64,000 bases of DNA from Massariosphaeria phaeospora (taxonomy: Eukaryota; Ascomycota; Dothideomycetes; Pleosporales). A model generated the notes under the pieces. It worked only from the letters and a program-made list of their open reading frames with translations, was not told the origin of the DNA and did no database searches. Positions within the stretch are counted from its first letter, which is position 1, and each line of letters begins with the position of its first letter. Position numbers and translations under genes: made by a program. Positions 22,581-33,555 of the stretch are shown here, in pieces. The DNA lies in contig JAADJZ010000001.1 in the NCBI GenBank assembly GCA_011032825.1, positions 2,728,001 to 2,792,000 of the forward strand, in the 5' to 3' direction.

Positions 22581-24073
22581 TGTCCTGTCCTACTTCTGGG
22601 CCTCACCGGTCAACGAAATTTCTAAAGTATCTGATGGGTGCGATTTGCAAAATATGATTTATCCAGGGCGATGCAACCTTGACGACGTTTTCGCATTAAA
22701 GACAGGGTTCATCGATCGCAGTTGCGGTGAAAAACGAAAACCACGTGTGAGACACCTCTCGTTTGATTGTCCCCGTATACTGACCAGTCCCTATCAGCCG
22801 TGGCTGTATGAAGGGTGTATTGGAAAATGCCGCCCAAATCCTGCCCGACCCGCCCATGAGGCTCTGCTCAACCAATCTTTCAGTTGTAGTTACGAACCAA
22901 CGTAGTACAGAACTCCATTCAGCCCCCACAACTGCCCGATCAGGATGCTTGGCAGTACACAACGCGGATTGGGTGTTACGGTGGCGCAAGGCTGAGAATT
23001 CCAAGGTTTTATCCTGGTATCACCCCTGGTTCATGTGGATATAACACCGGTTGACGAATATAGCCACCAGTGCCCCGGTCTTTTGGGCTCGACATTTATG
23101 CTTCTTTTACTCGAGCAGCAAGTACTTTTACGTAGTATGTTTCTCCAACCTTTCTTTCTACTTCCTCAGATATGCAGAGCGTTTGATTTGTATTCATCCG
23201 CTTGGTCATGCTCCCGCTGCCTGATATATAGTTCTACGGTAGTTTTGGCGATGCGCTTAGCTCATGCAAACTCAGTAAGGGCTCGCGTATGTTTCCCATG
23301 CTCGTAATGCTCGGCGGGAACTAAGGTGTAGCACCCGGAACACGATGACTTCCAATCAACATATTTGAAATCCGCCCCACAACTCCAACTCCAGGACGGA
23401 ACTTACCTTTGGAGGACTTTTGCCCCGTAACACAGCATCTGCTATCCAGCCACCGTACCATGTTACGTATGAACCTGGTGTCTAGGCCACGATCTATCAG
23501 CTAAGTTTAGCTTGATCTCGTAATTCGCTCGAACACTCCGCCAATTCTGTTATCTCGTGGCGTTTCACATTTGTTCGCCAGGTCTAGGACCCATTTTTGG
23601 TTCACCGGACGTGGCGCTGTCGCTAACGCCTGCGGCCATCTTCACTGTACTCGCCGACCAACATGGTGTTTTCGGCCATGAGCTGATAGAGCACTCCAGC
23701 ATAGCTTGGTGTAATTATTCGTCACAGCAGCGAATCACGGCGCAAGAGAATGGAGCTGCATGATATGGAAACGACAGCAAGGGTCACCACTCGAGAAAAG
23801 TAACGCGAAGCCGACCGAGTTGGACGAGACGCCCCGGCTTCGATCTTGTGTCTGGCCTCCCTGAACGCTTTCCAAGTGGCCAATCCAAAGGTTCCAAACT
23901 GCGCCCCAGCATATAACTATGGCGTCTCGAGGTTGGCTTTCTTAATCGTGATGTGAACAGAACACTAATACAGTCAATCCTCCTTGTATTTAAGCCTCCG
24001 TGTTGCCGGAAAACCACCATTTCGATGGCTGCCAAACTGTAAAGGTTGGAGATTAGAGTATCGCCCCTCTTGA
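22581..24073. other. Intergenic, nothing recognised
   Basis: About 1.5 kb between divergent genes. Only short frames without family features are present. The 24000-24073 end is the likely 5' leader of the next gene. Confidence 0.45.
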
Positions 24074-27000
24074 ATGGTAAATTATTCGTCTTGACTCTGT
24101 TACCTAGCCGCTAACGAAACTCTTGTAGGCATACGCACACGGTGGTGGCTACAATCCCAACGGTGTCTTTGCTAGTTCCCAGCCATACACCCTACCTCCT
24201 TCTGTAAGTTCGATCGTCCTCCAAGACTAGTCGAGAAACGCGAACAACATCTAACATCTAACTGTCAGGCAGGTATCCCACACGGGGGCAATTACGTTCC
24301 GCATTCATCTTTCTCGACTCCCCCGAACGTGCATTCCCAGCCGGGTTCTGTTCATAACCAATACTACCGACCAGGCCAAACACACCCTTCAACGGCAGTG
24401 CAACAGCCTGACCCGCACGGGGGAAATTACGTACCGACTTCAACATTTTCGACTCCTCCAATCGAGGCGCAGTCTTCATCGGGTCCTGTGACAGGTCACC
24501 CAAACCAAGCCACCTCTCAATACCAGAGCGCTGCTGGAGGAGATCCTCAAACACAGGTCCCTCACGGCGGCAATTATAATCCAGCTTTACAGCTTTTTCA
24601 GTCACAGCCACAAACGAGTGTGCAGCCACTACCGCTCTCTGCGCCGCTGTATCAAAGCCAGTCCAATCATCCATCACTGGTAGGCCCTCAAGAGTTTTGC
24701 TCATACACTACATGCTGATTTATGTGTAGGGCAACCACAGTATCTCGCGACCCCTTGCGAGTTCTGGTCCATCGAAAGACTCTCGGGGCAATAAATCGGG
24801 TTGTTGCTGTATCTGGCACTGGTGCAATAGCTGCTTTTCGACTTACTAAAGACATTTATTTTAGACATGGCTGCACCTAACGCTCCCTACGCAGGCTTCT
24901 ATCAGGGTCCGGCTCCTGGAATAGCCAATGCCGCGTATAATACTCCGCCACGCAAAGACGAAGTCCAAGTCATCGCGAATCCGCACGAACAGGATACTAT
25001 CACTGCTGTGAGTCTGCGAAGCTAATCTATCCCATTGTGTATGAACTGATCCCGTAAGGCTCAGCACGGTACACCAGAACCGAAAGGCTATTTGCATTTG
25101 CTTGATCCCTATACGGTCTTCAAATGGCAGTTCCCGAACTTCTATCGTTCGTATCATGAAGCTATTCAGCTACTCAACCTCTGCTAATAACATCACAGGC
25201 AAACCTGGTCTAGGCTACGAGAAATTGGCGAAGCATCGACACGTGGACGTCTTCGAGCGCGAATGGATCGGAGACTATGATGATCGATATATTTCGGCGT
25301 ATGATGGCAAGATCAGTAAACTGGTTGTGCAGGCAGTCGACGACATCTACGACAACACGACGAACAGTACATGGAGGCGTACTTTCGTTCGCAACATCGC
25401 GCCGTTGTATTTGCGGCTGGCTAACTGGCCGTTCAACCACGTTGACTATTCCAGAAATGGAGGCAACCCTACGAGCGAAGGTATGCCATACGACACCCCA
25501 TGAGGTATTTAACTAACAGCATAGACTGGCCATTGATCTTTGTCAAATGGTTCTTTGCATCTGTCGCGATCAGCTTCGTGGTATGTTGCTGTTCTTCTGC
25601 TCTCGGTGAACGTACACTTACGACTGCCTAGATCGGTACACCTCGCGGTGCCGAGACGCCCGTTCGAAACAACGGGTTCTACGATCCGTTTCCATACAGA
25701 TACATCGGGTATCCTAAAACAGCCCGCAATGTGCTCGAGCTAGACTCTCCCCGTGGACATGCTCTAGGCGAGACCAATCCGGTTTCGGAGCGCATACTCA
25801 GGCCGCGGTACCTCTGTTTCTTGAGACAGCCCGGCGAGCCTTGCCTTATAATGAAGGTTGAAGACTGGATTGCTCAATACAAAGCCGAATCGCGCCTCTC
25901 GTACATCATGGTGGCATACACTGCGGAGCAGTTCAAGTCGAACGAGGACCTTGCCGTCTTGCATCAGATAGCTGATGCCGCTGCACGCAATGCTGGCGTT
26001 CTGGCGTACTGGGTTTCATGCTCATGCATGCCAGACCAAGAGCACCTGCAGGAGGACGTAAGCAGAAACCCCTATTTGCTAGTTTCCAGACTTACAACAT
26101 TAGGTTTATCGCATTTGCGATGTGATCCGTGGAGCTCATTCGTTAGCCATTGCAGTCGGCCGGCCTTGGAATGACATGCAGGGCATCACCACTACCGAGC
26201 TTATGCTTCAGCAGTGGGGAAACCGGATATGGACTTTTCCCGAAGTCTTACTCGCGCCAGCTGGGAAGGACATCAAGGTTTACACACGTGGGTCGGATTT
26301 GATGAGTCCTGTAGCTGTCCCCAAGAACCAATTTGCTGTCCAGGTGTGGAAGGATGATGCCCAGATCGCGCGTCAGGTGAGTTCTCTCATTCGAAATTAC
26401 CAGGGTCTTGCTAAGGTTGTTACAGCTGGTAGACCATTATGAGGGTAACCTTATCTTGAGTCAACTAGAGCTTATGACACTCGCTCTCGAATGCTTGCAC
26501 AAGCGCAATACTACGCAATGGTTGAGGGGAGATCATTCGTATGCACTCATGGGTCTTCTGCGCATCCGGCCCAAGATCGACCCAACAGACACCGCGTTTC
26601 AGGCGTTTGCTCGGTAGGTAACTTCATACCACTTCAAAGTCATCTTACTCATTCAACCCAGTCTTTCCCTTGCCAATGGAAGCGACCAACTTCTCGAGCG
26701 GCTCATCTGCGTGCTACCAAAGACCCCAGACCAGCCATGGCACTCCATGGACGATGCCTACCACTCCAAGCTCTGGGAGATCTACCCGCAAGACACCAGC
26801 ATCGCGGGCATCGGCCACGACAACACCATCATCCTCGACGGGTGCCGGGCCGCCAACGTCCGCTGGAAGTCCTTCATGCCCATCGCCTACACCCGCATCT
26901 TCAGCTGGAAGCGCATGGCCGCGCAGAGCATCCTGCACGTCAGCGGCTACGTCTTCTGGGCCTCCATCATCCTCATGGGCGTGGGCAGCATCGCCGTCGG

Positions 27001-27671
27001 CGCCCCGCTCTTCGTCTACTCGCTTGTGCTCATGGGCCTCAGCCCCTACTTGCTGCGCCTCATGTACCTGGGCAAGTTCTGGGGCACGCAGGGCTTGCTG
27101 TTTGGCTTCGAGGGGTACATGGATATTGATACGGTTGAGCGCCAGATCTTTGGCGCGCGGCTGGGTCGCATGCGGTGGACGACGATGGCGAGTCCGCTGT
27201 CGCGGCATCATAAGAATGAGCATGGCGAGTGTGTGCCGGATGATCCGACCAGTGACACGGTGACGAGGGCGTTGGTGGAGCGGTGCAAGTATGCGCGGCC
27301 TGGGGAGCAGAGGGTTTTCACGCTTGTTGATACTGGTAAGCACATTTCACTCTGCTCTCCTATCCCGTAACGACCTCGCACTAACGTATCCCATCTGCGC
27401 AGGCAACATGACCGCAACGCTCTTCCTTGCGACCCGTCCTCCAGTCTGCTTCATTCTCGCCGGCGCCGAGGGCGGCATGCAGCGCGGCATCGGCTGCTCG
27501 TATGACTGGACGACGGCGACGCTGTACCGCGAGACGGTGCTGCGCTTTGAGACGCCCATCCAGGACAAGACGTTTAGAGTGCCGAGGGTGAAGATTGGGT
27601 TCGATAGGCCGCTGCATCCGGTTGGGGGGTTGGGGGAGGTGGGGGAGGCGAAAGGCGGGAGGGTGGAGTGA
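24074..27671 (+). CDS. HET-like membrane protein with HGGNY-repeat head, 988 aa, 13 exons
   Basis: Thirteen exons join with every phase in agreement (2967 nt): 24074-24076, 24129-24203, 24269-24679, 24730-24808, 24865-25007, 25059-25146, 25199-25480, 25525-25580, 25632-26057, 26104-26376, 26426-26613, 26662-27335, 27403-27671. Residues 1-190 are Pro/Gln/Ser-rich with four (P)HGG(N/G)Y(V/N)P repeats. The rest resembles a widespread but uncharacterised fungal family related to HET proteins: DPYTVFKWQFPNFYR, LAYWVSCSCMPDQEH, VYRICDVIRGAHSLAIAVG, QWGNRIWTFPEVLLAP and GDHSYALMGLLRIRPK. Membrane segments are likely at about 363-379 and a pair at 763-805. An inside ATG at 24867 means the head could be a separate gene. 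The role is unknown; a link to allorecognition is inference. Confidence 0.7.
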
Positions 27672-28305
27672 TGGGGGGGATTGAGGTGGGGTGGTTTGAT
27701 AGGGGGCTATAAGACGGTTTGAGGGCGAGTTTAGGGTATTTTGGGGAAACAGGTATGTGATTTTGTTTTCCTTTCTTCCAGGCCTCTTGTGCTTTGGTCT
27801 TATTAATCCGGTACACTACCAACTACTCACCGAATGTTCGCTTCCGGTTGTAATGTTGCTCGGTAGCTAGATATTCCGCTTTGTCTCTGGGCCACCCCTC
27901 ACTGAATACTAGGTAACTAACGCATCGCGTGCGCATATTTATCAACAGACTAGCGCACCTCCTTTACCGAAGGCAATGTGAATAGCCTTCGCAGCTATTA
28001 TCAATACTGTTCCGAGCCTACCCGCTCGCTCGGCTTTCGACGATGTATAGCGTGACTGCGCCGCACCTACCCTATTTCAAATTGGCGAGGGGCGCACCTG
28101 CCTACTCTAATTCCCAGTCTACTCCAAGCCCTCATTCAAAGACCGTCTGTTCCATTCTCCTCTCTCTTTCTCTCTCTGTTCCTCTCACACTCTCTCTGTT
28201 CCTCTCACACTCTCTCTTCCCCTCTCTTTCCACCTCAGTACATCATCATCATCATCATCAAAATTCTTCCCTCTGCATGCCCAGTCCAGCAATCTAAACA
28301 TAGAC
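27672..28305. other. Spacer upstream of P450
   Basis: Contains a pyrimidine-rich stretch (described separately) and the 5' leader of the P450 gene. No gene seen. Confidence 0.4.
28140..28262 (+). repeat. CT-rich tract with short tandem units and (CAT)n
   Basis: A run of CTCTCT with two near-identical units containing CTCTCTGTTCCTCTCACACT, followed by six CAT units (28242-28260). It lies 45-165 bp upstream of the P450 start codon, where fungal promoters often have pyrimidine-rich stretches near the transcription start. Confidence 0.7.
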
Positions 28306-30176
28306 ATGGCCGTCCTTGCTGCGCTCCTGCTCGTCGCGCTGGTGCCGCTGACAACATATGTCTTCTCGCTGCTGCGCTATAAGAGCAAGACGGGCGGGAC
28401 TGCGCCTTCGGCGCCGCATTGGATTGCGCTGATCGCGCATACGGCGGCGTTTGTCAAGGGCGACGAGGCGCTGGCGAGGGTGTTGAGGTATGCACAGATA
28501 CATACACATACGGGGTTTCCCGCGGCGCTCTCGCTCATCTACGCGTGCCCGACTGACTGACTGACTGGCTGACGCGTCCTGCAGACAAAGCGCTATCCCC
28601 GGCGCCATGGTGCGCTTCCACGGCCTCGGCTTCAACTTCGTGCTCTTGTCCGGCGCCGACTTCATCCGCAAAGCCCTGTCCACCCACAACTTCGACTGGA
28701 ACAAGGTCACGGCGCCGCTCTTCGCCCACATGTTCGCCGGCCCGCCGCACGTCGTCGATGCCATTGCGCGCGACGACTCCGGCGTGGGCCGCAAGCCGTA
28801 CCCGGGCAGTTCCGTGCCGCCTGGGCGCCGCCTGTTGCGCAACCAGATCGTCTTCTTCGCCGACGCGTTCTCGAGGGCTAGTATTGACGGGATGGTGCCG
28901 CGGTTTGTGAGCAGTTTGCAAGCGTGGTGCGAGAAGAACACGGCGATTGGCGCTAACTGGGTCGAGATGGACGACTTGTATGGCTTCGTGCGGGAGATGC
29001 TGTTCGCGTGTGGGGTGGAGTCGTTCTTTGGCCCGGGCATGCTCGAAGTGAATCCCGGGTTGGCGGCGGCGTTCTGGGCCTACGATGACAATATGCCGTT
29101 CCTGGCGGCGGGGATGCCGGGCTGGATGAAGCCGCGCGCGGCGCGCTCGCGAACAGTGTGCCACGAGGCGATGAAGCGGTGGAGAGCGCACGCAGTCGAA
29201 CACACCGACCCAAAAGTGCCCGAAGACGCGGCGTGGGATTCGGCGTGGGGCTTGGGCGCCATCCGCCGCAGGAACAAACTGCTCGATGAGGCTGAGGGCT
29301 TGTTTGACGAGAATGCGCGCGCGGCGATGGATCTGGCGCTGCTGTGGACGTAAGAACCCCATTATGCTACGTCCCCAGGTATGGAACTATACATACTGAC
29401 ACGCACACCCCTTCAGCTTAGCCACGAACGTCATCCCCGCGTCCTACTGGTACCTCGTCGAAGTGCTCGCACACTCCGGCCTCGCCGACCGCGTCCGGCG
29501 CGAGACGGACAAGGAGTTGGGACCAACGACGACGACGATAAGTAGCAAAGGCGTTCAAGAGAACGCCTTCTTACCGGCGTCCAATCTCGACGCGCGCAAG
29601 CTGACCGCCAACCCCCTGCTGCAGTCCATCTACGCCGAGACACTGCGCCTCCACGTCGCCACGTTGCTCATCCGCACCGTCAAGAAGGCGCACTCGCTCG
29701 GCGCGTGGAACCTGCCGCACGACGAGAGCATCCTTGTGTCCAGCCACGTCGAGCACTTTGGCGAGCAGTGGGACCACCAGCCTGACAATGACAGTGACAG
29801 CTCGAATACACACGACCAGCAAGAACACCACCCGGCTACGCAGTTCTGGCCCGAGAGGTTTCTCGTGCCGTCCTCCTCCTCCGCTGACGAAGACCACGGC
29901 GACGAGAAGCCCCCAGGCGTCAAGTTCAAGTTCTCTCTCTCCGGCCGCCAGGGCCAGTGGCTCCCCTTCGGCCTCGGCGAGCACATGTGTCCGGGCCGCC
30001 ACTTCGCAAAGCAGGAGATGATTCTCAGTGCGAGCATTCTGCTGGCGCTGTTCGACGTCGAGTTGCGGGCGCCGCCTCCGGCGAACGATTTCGCGCGGTA
30101 TGGCTTTGGGACGCTAGGTCCGAAGGGGAAGCTGCCGTTTCGCGTGAGGCGCCGGGTGGGGTGCGGTGGGCAGTAG
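28306..30176 (+). CDS. Cytochrome P450, 568 aa, 3 exons
   Basis: Exons are 28306-28487, 28585-29349 and 29417-30176 (1707 nt). An N-terminal membrane anchor (VLAALLLVALVPLTTYVFSLL) fits ER attachment. The K-helix ExxR is in YAETLRLH, and the heme loop is PFGLGEHMCPGRHFAKQE, with the Cys ligand. The I-helix reads LALLWTLATNVIPASYW and lacks the usual acidic-Thr pair. This resembles the CYP7/CYP8 group (sterol 7-alpha-hydroxylase, prostacyclin synthase), where Asn or Pro residues sit there. Exon 3 holds a low-complexity acidic/His insertion before the heme domain. Neighbouring PKS and P450 relics suggest this gene is a survivor of a metabolite cluster. The substrate is unknown. Confidence 0.92.
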
Positions 30177-30264
30177 GGTACGACTTTTGTGGTTGTTGCT
30201 GGTGGTGGTGTTTCGAGGACTGGGTTTTGGGAGCGAAATGTGCGAAGGCGTCGCAGTGTTACCT

Positions 30265-30343
30265 ACAGAGAAAGTTTTCGCAAAGCTCAAACTTGGCGCG
30301 GAGAGCTTCATTTGTTTCAGCGTGAGCTGAGTGGGTGTTTCGT
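30265..30343 (+). repeat. Dispersed short repeat, isolated copy
   Basis: About 79 bp highly similar (by eye ~90%) to the reverse complement of 60974-61050, including the CGCAAAGCTCAAACTT core and the CAGCGTGAGCTGAGTGGGTG end. Other copies lie at 60.1-61.3 kb. It starts about 90 bp after the P450 stop codon, so it may be in the 3' UTR. Confidence 0.75.
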
Positions 30344-30514
30344 TTTGTGGAACCGCACTCTCAGAACCATGGTTCATCAAGACGACTCCTATAAGACCTT
30401 CGCTTCTTCCATCCTCCTCATCCCTACCCTGCGGCGAGCATCATAGCCTGACCTTGAACCAAGAACGATGCATCGCAAGTATCACCACGCCTCTTTCTAT
30501 CTGAGAGACCTCCG

Positions 30515-30873
30515 TTACGCGATCACCATGCCAATTTCCGCCAACGTCATACCCCCGAGAATTTCAAAAACGGGCACATCCGCGCCGAGGTCCTTCGACA
30601 CCCAGTTCAGTTTCGCAATTCAACTGCGACCAGGGAATCCACGCCGTAGCGCTCAATCTGGCCGTTGCCGTCTATATCCTTGATCTAGGCTCCAAGCAGC
30701 CTGCTGGTCTTCATTCGAAGCATTTCCTTGGCTGCACTGCCAGCTTCGCCTATGCTTTCCGCTGTCCGAAAGCTTCTGAGGAGGTCTTCGCCTCCCGTCT
30801 CGGTCCCGTTCCTGGTCGCTTCGCGAACTGAACTGGCGTTTGGGCGAGACAGCGGAAAGGTGGTGAGGACCAT
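30515..30873 (-). pseudogene. Acyl-carrier-protein tail of a lost polyketide synthase
   Basis: On the minus strand the frame gives RYGVDSLVAVELRN, the phosphopantetheine attachment motif of fungal PKS carrier domains (Ser in VDSL). It is preceded by a helix-1 block (AESIGEAGSAAKEMLRMKTS). After LRN a 5-bp duplication (AACTGAACTGGG) shifts the frame, and the next frame continues as WVSKDLGADVPVFEILGG and TLAEIGMVIA, the normal ACP end, to a stop at 30515-30517. An in-frame TAG also precedes the ACP core (near 30685). No ketosynthase, acyltransferase or reductase is visible upstream, so the rest of a roughly 7-kb gene is gone. It lies between two P450 genes. Confidence 0.75.
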
Positions 30874-31398
30874 TGAGGCGGTACATCGATACCTTCAACT
30901 CGAAGTTGAGCAGGTAGCACTGCTCCAGGGGATCTCTTTCGATCCTTTATCGGCAGTTCACAGAGTTTTCTTTGTTACAAATATATCCCGTACGGAGCAT
31001 ATGTTGTACCTTTATGCTTTAAGTCGATCCCGCGAATCAGACTGCAGGACTGGCCTTTGCGTTGATGGATCTAGGCCGCAAGACAAGCCAGCTACATATC
31101 CGAGATTAGCTCGACCAACGAAAGTCGAAGATTATTGACGATATGTCAACCAATGTATTCATGCAATCAGCAGAGTAAGGATTGCTTATTTGATGTTCGT
31201 CAAGAGTTCGTCCTCATAGCCCATGCCAGTCATCATCTCGACTCTACGTTGGATCATTCTCTTTCCGACTTATGAAGATAGTAATAAACAAGGGTGAATG
31301 ATATGCCCACTCGTGAACAGATCAGGAACCTTCCTGATTCGCAAAGATGACAAAGAACACTGAAACACCCGTGAACCAAAGTCTCTGCCATCCATCGA

Positions 31399-33179
31399 TT
31401 ACACTGTGCGCTTTCGGAATTGCAGGATTGGCCCGTCATGTACAGTGATGTATGCATCCGAAACCTGGAACTGACGTTCATCCCTTCTCCCCCATCCGAG
31501 GCTCGGGTGTCCGGCTCCGAGTGTGTCGCCTGGAGCAGCCCGCAGTTCAAAGCGGAACATGGTCTTTGCGATGATAAGAGCCATCTCTGCCACTGCTACA
31601 TTCTGTCCAACGCAGTTGGTCGGGCCTATCAGAAACGGCTTGTAGTACGATTTGATTCGGTGGACATCATCTTCAGTGACTCCGGTAGCCTCTGATGGAA
31701 TGTATCGTTCCGGACGGAAGCGGCCGGGGTCGCCAAAGATGTCCTCGTTGTGGCCCATGGCCCAGTGGGCGCTTCCGATCACAACGCCCTGCGGAAAGCA
31801 TTCTCCATTTACCGTGGTCCCACCAGGAAGTACCTCGCGGGCAAACTCGCTGGGTCCACCTGGGGATATGCGTAGGCATTCGTCAATGCTAGCATACAAG
31901 TAAACACAAGACGCTAATTTAGCTCCGCTCGCGATTTAGTCGGAGGACTTGAAAGTACCACGGATCTCCTTGGTCAATTTGTCATGCGCTGAAGGGTTGC
32001 GCGAGATGTAGAACCAGAATCCGGCTAGAATGGCGATGATTGTGTTGGATCCAGCTACAATGAGCATAATGGCTTCGGCTCGGAGTTCCTCCTCAGTATA
32101 AGCTTTTCCAGTCTCTGGATCTTTGGCGGCACAGAGATAGTGGAATATATCCTGTCTGGAACTTTCTGCATCCTTACTGGTCTTCTCCTCCAATATCCTC
32201 TGAGAAACGCTGTCTTCGATGAACTTGTGGTACATCTTTACGTCGTGCGGCGTGATCATGTGGAGAAGTTTGTCGAGGCCTTTTGGCTTTGCCCAGACAA
32301 AGGATTCCATGAAAGGAGAATGAAGGATCTGACGATGTTAGAAAAACCCAGTCGCATTATCGTGGGAGAGAACTCACAGGGTAGAAGATCTTGAGGTGAG
32401 TCTCGATGTGGTTCGGAATCTCCCGTATGGGGTTTGGCCTAGGCTCCTTGATTTCGAAAGAGCGCCCGAAACACAGATCACCCAACATGTCAAATACCAC
32501 CCATGAGCACCACTTCGACATGTTGCGTGTCTTTGTCCACCCGTCCGCAGAGATATTCGTCTTCAGGTACCAGTAGATCAAGCCATCGTTCGATGTGATA
32601 AGCCATGAAAATGGTCGCATCTTTGAGCGCCTTGTCCGTAAACGCCTGATTCAAGATCTTTCTTTTTCGAGCATGGACCGCCATATCGGTAGCTAGGGCG
32701 GTATTGGGCTCGCCGGTGTTGTTGTCCCAGGCTTCGTATGACTTCGCTCGCGTCACGTTCGCCTTCCCACCATAGATGTCTCGATGGGCTTGCGGAGCAA
32801 GAAACAGCACCTCGTTCGGCGTAATGCGGACTTTGTCTCCTGAAGGTAGGTATACGGTCAAAACGTGTTCAACGCGAGATTGGTAAAGCCAATTGAGACA
32901 TGCAGTACATACCATATATTTGATGAAGTTGCCAGATCCAAAGATGGCGGTCACCTTTACAGGCGCGGTAGAAAGACGGCAACCTCGAGAATTTGGCTAC
33001 AACAAAACCAGGGCATTTTGACAGCGGATGAAAGAAGACATTGTAGACGGCTTGCACGATGTACTAAACGATGGTAGTATTAGCTTCTGTTAAACGAGAC
33101 CCGCAATTCAACTTACATAGCCAATAAAGACAGTGCATAGCAACGTTGGAGTACTGCTGATAGCGATTGTGGAAATCAT
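31399..33179 (-). pseudogene. Cytochrome P450, broken by a frameshift and a stop
   Basis: The predicted start is ATG at 33179, with an N-terminal anchor (STPTLLCTVFIGY) and an intron at 33116-33064. Exon 2 carries VFFHPLSKCPGF and WQLHQIYG. An intron at 32912-32840 leads to DKVRITPNEVLF and ARKRKILNQAFTDKAL. The next intron follows HLKIFYP; then come the I-helix (IMLIVAGSNTIIAILAGF), ExxR in IDECLRISPG, and the heme loop PFLIGPTNCVGQN. The family resembles fungal CYP enzymes of metabolite clusters. Lesions: an apparent one-base insertion near 32559, between ERWLDLL and GWTKTRNMSKW, and TAA at 31936-31938, where the family usually has Glu (S-D-E-I-R). A MITE sits just upstream of the start. 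Confidence 0.8.
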
Positions 33180-33184
33180 AGCGG

Positions 33185-33192
33185 GCTAGGGT
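33185..33192 (+). repeat. 8-bp target-site duplication, left
   Basis: GCTAGGGT, identical to 33548-33555 on the other side of the MITE. Eight base pairs is the hAT superfamily duplication length. Confidence 0.8.
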
Positions 33193-33547
33193 CAGCGTTC
33201 TGCATGCACGGACATTCCATAGCTTCCGTCTCCGCCCACCTCCGCCCGTTGACCATGGAGAATTTCCATGGGTACTAAGCTCATATATCGTCATTATCTT
33301 AACTGTAGTAGGATATAATCTAGCTTTAATAGGATTAGCCTCTCTTCTTAGCTGCCTTAGCCTCTCTACCCCTCTCTACCCCTCCCCACGCTTCTCTTCT
33401 TTTTTGCCTCTTTGCCTCTTAGACTGTACAGATAACTAGCCTATACAAGTTACTATAGGCGGGATATCCGGCGCGGCGCCCTTGGAAATCCATGGATTTT
33501 TTCCATGGGCTATGGGCGGATTCCGCCCCCGTCCATGCAGAACGCTG
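33193..33547 (+). mobile_element. hAT-type MITE, 355 bp
   Basis: The ends are inverted repeats: CAGCGTTCTGCATGCACGG on the left and, read inward from the right, CAGCGTTCTGCATGGACGG. An exact 8-bp duplication (GCTAGGGT) flanks the element. CAG-starting TIRs with 8-bp duplications fit a non-autonomous hAT element. Its centre is AT-rich with CCATGG-containing hairpins near both ends. It contains no transposase. It lies on the promoter side of the broken P450, whose ATG is 5 bp from the left duplication. Confidence 0.85.
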
Positions 33548-33555
33548 GCTAGGGT
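33548..33555 (+). repeat. 8-bp target-site duplication, right
   Basis: GCTAGGGT, exact match to 33185-33192. Confidence 0.8.

Noticed and set aside
28535..29362. 275-codon frame antisense to the P450
   Set aside because: The plus-strand frame carries the P450 sequence and good splice sites; this is a GC-driven shadow.
30728..31138. 136-codon plus-strand frame next to the PKS relic
   Set aside because: It overlaps the minus-strand carrier-domain motif and shows no family features itself.
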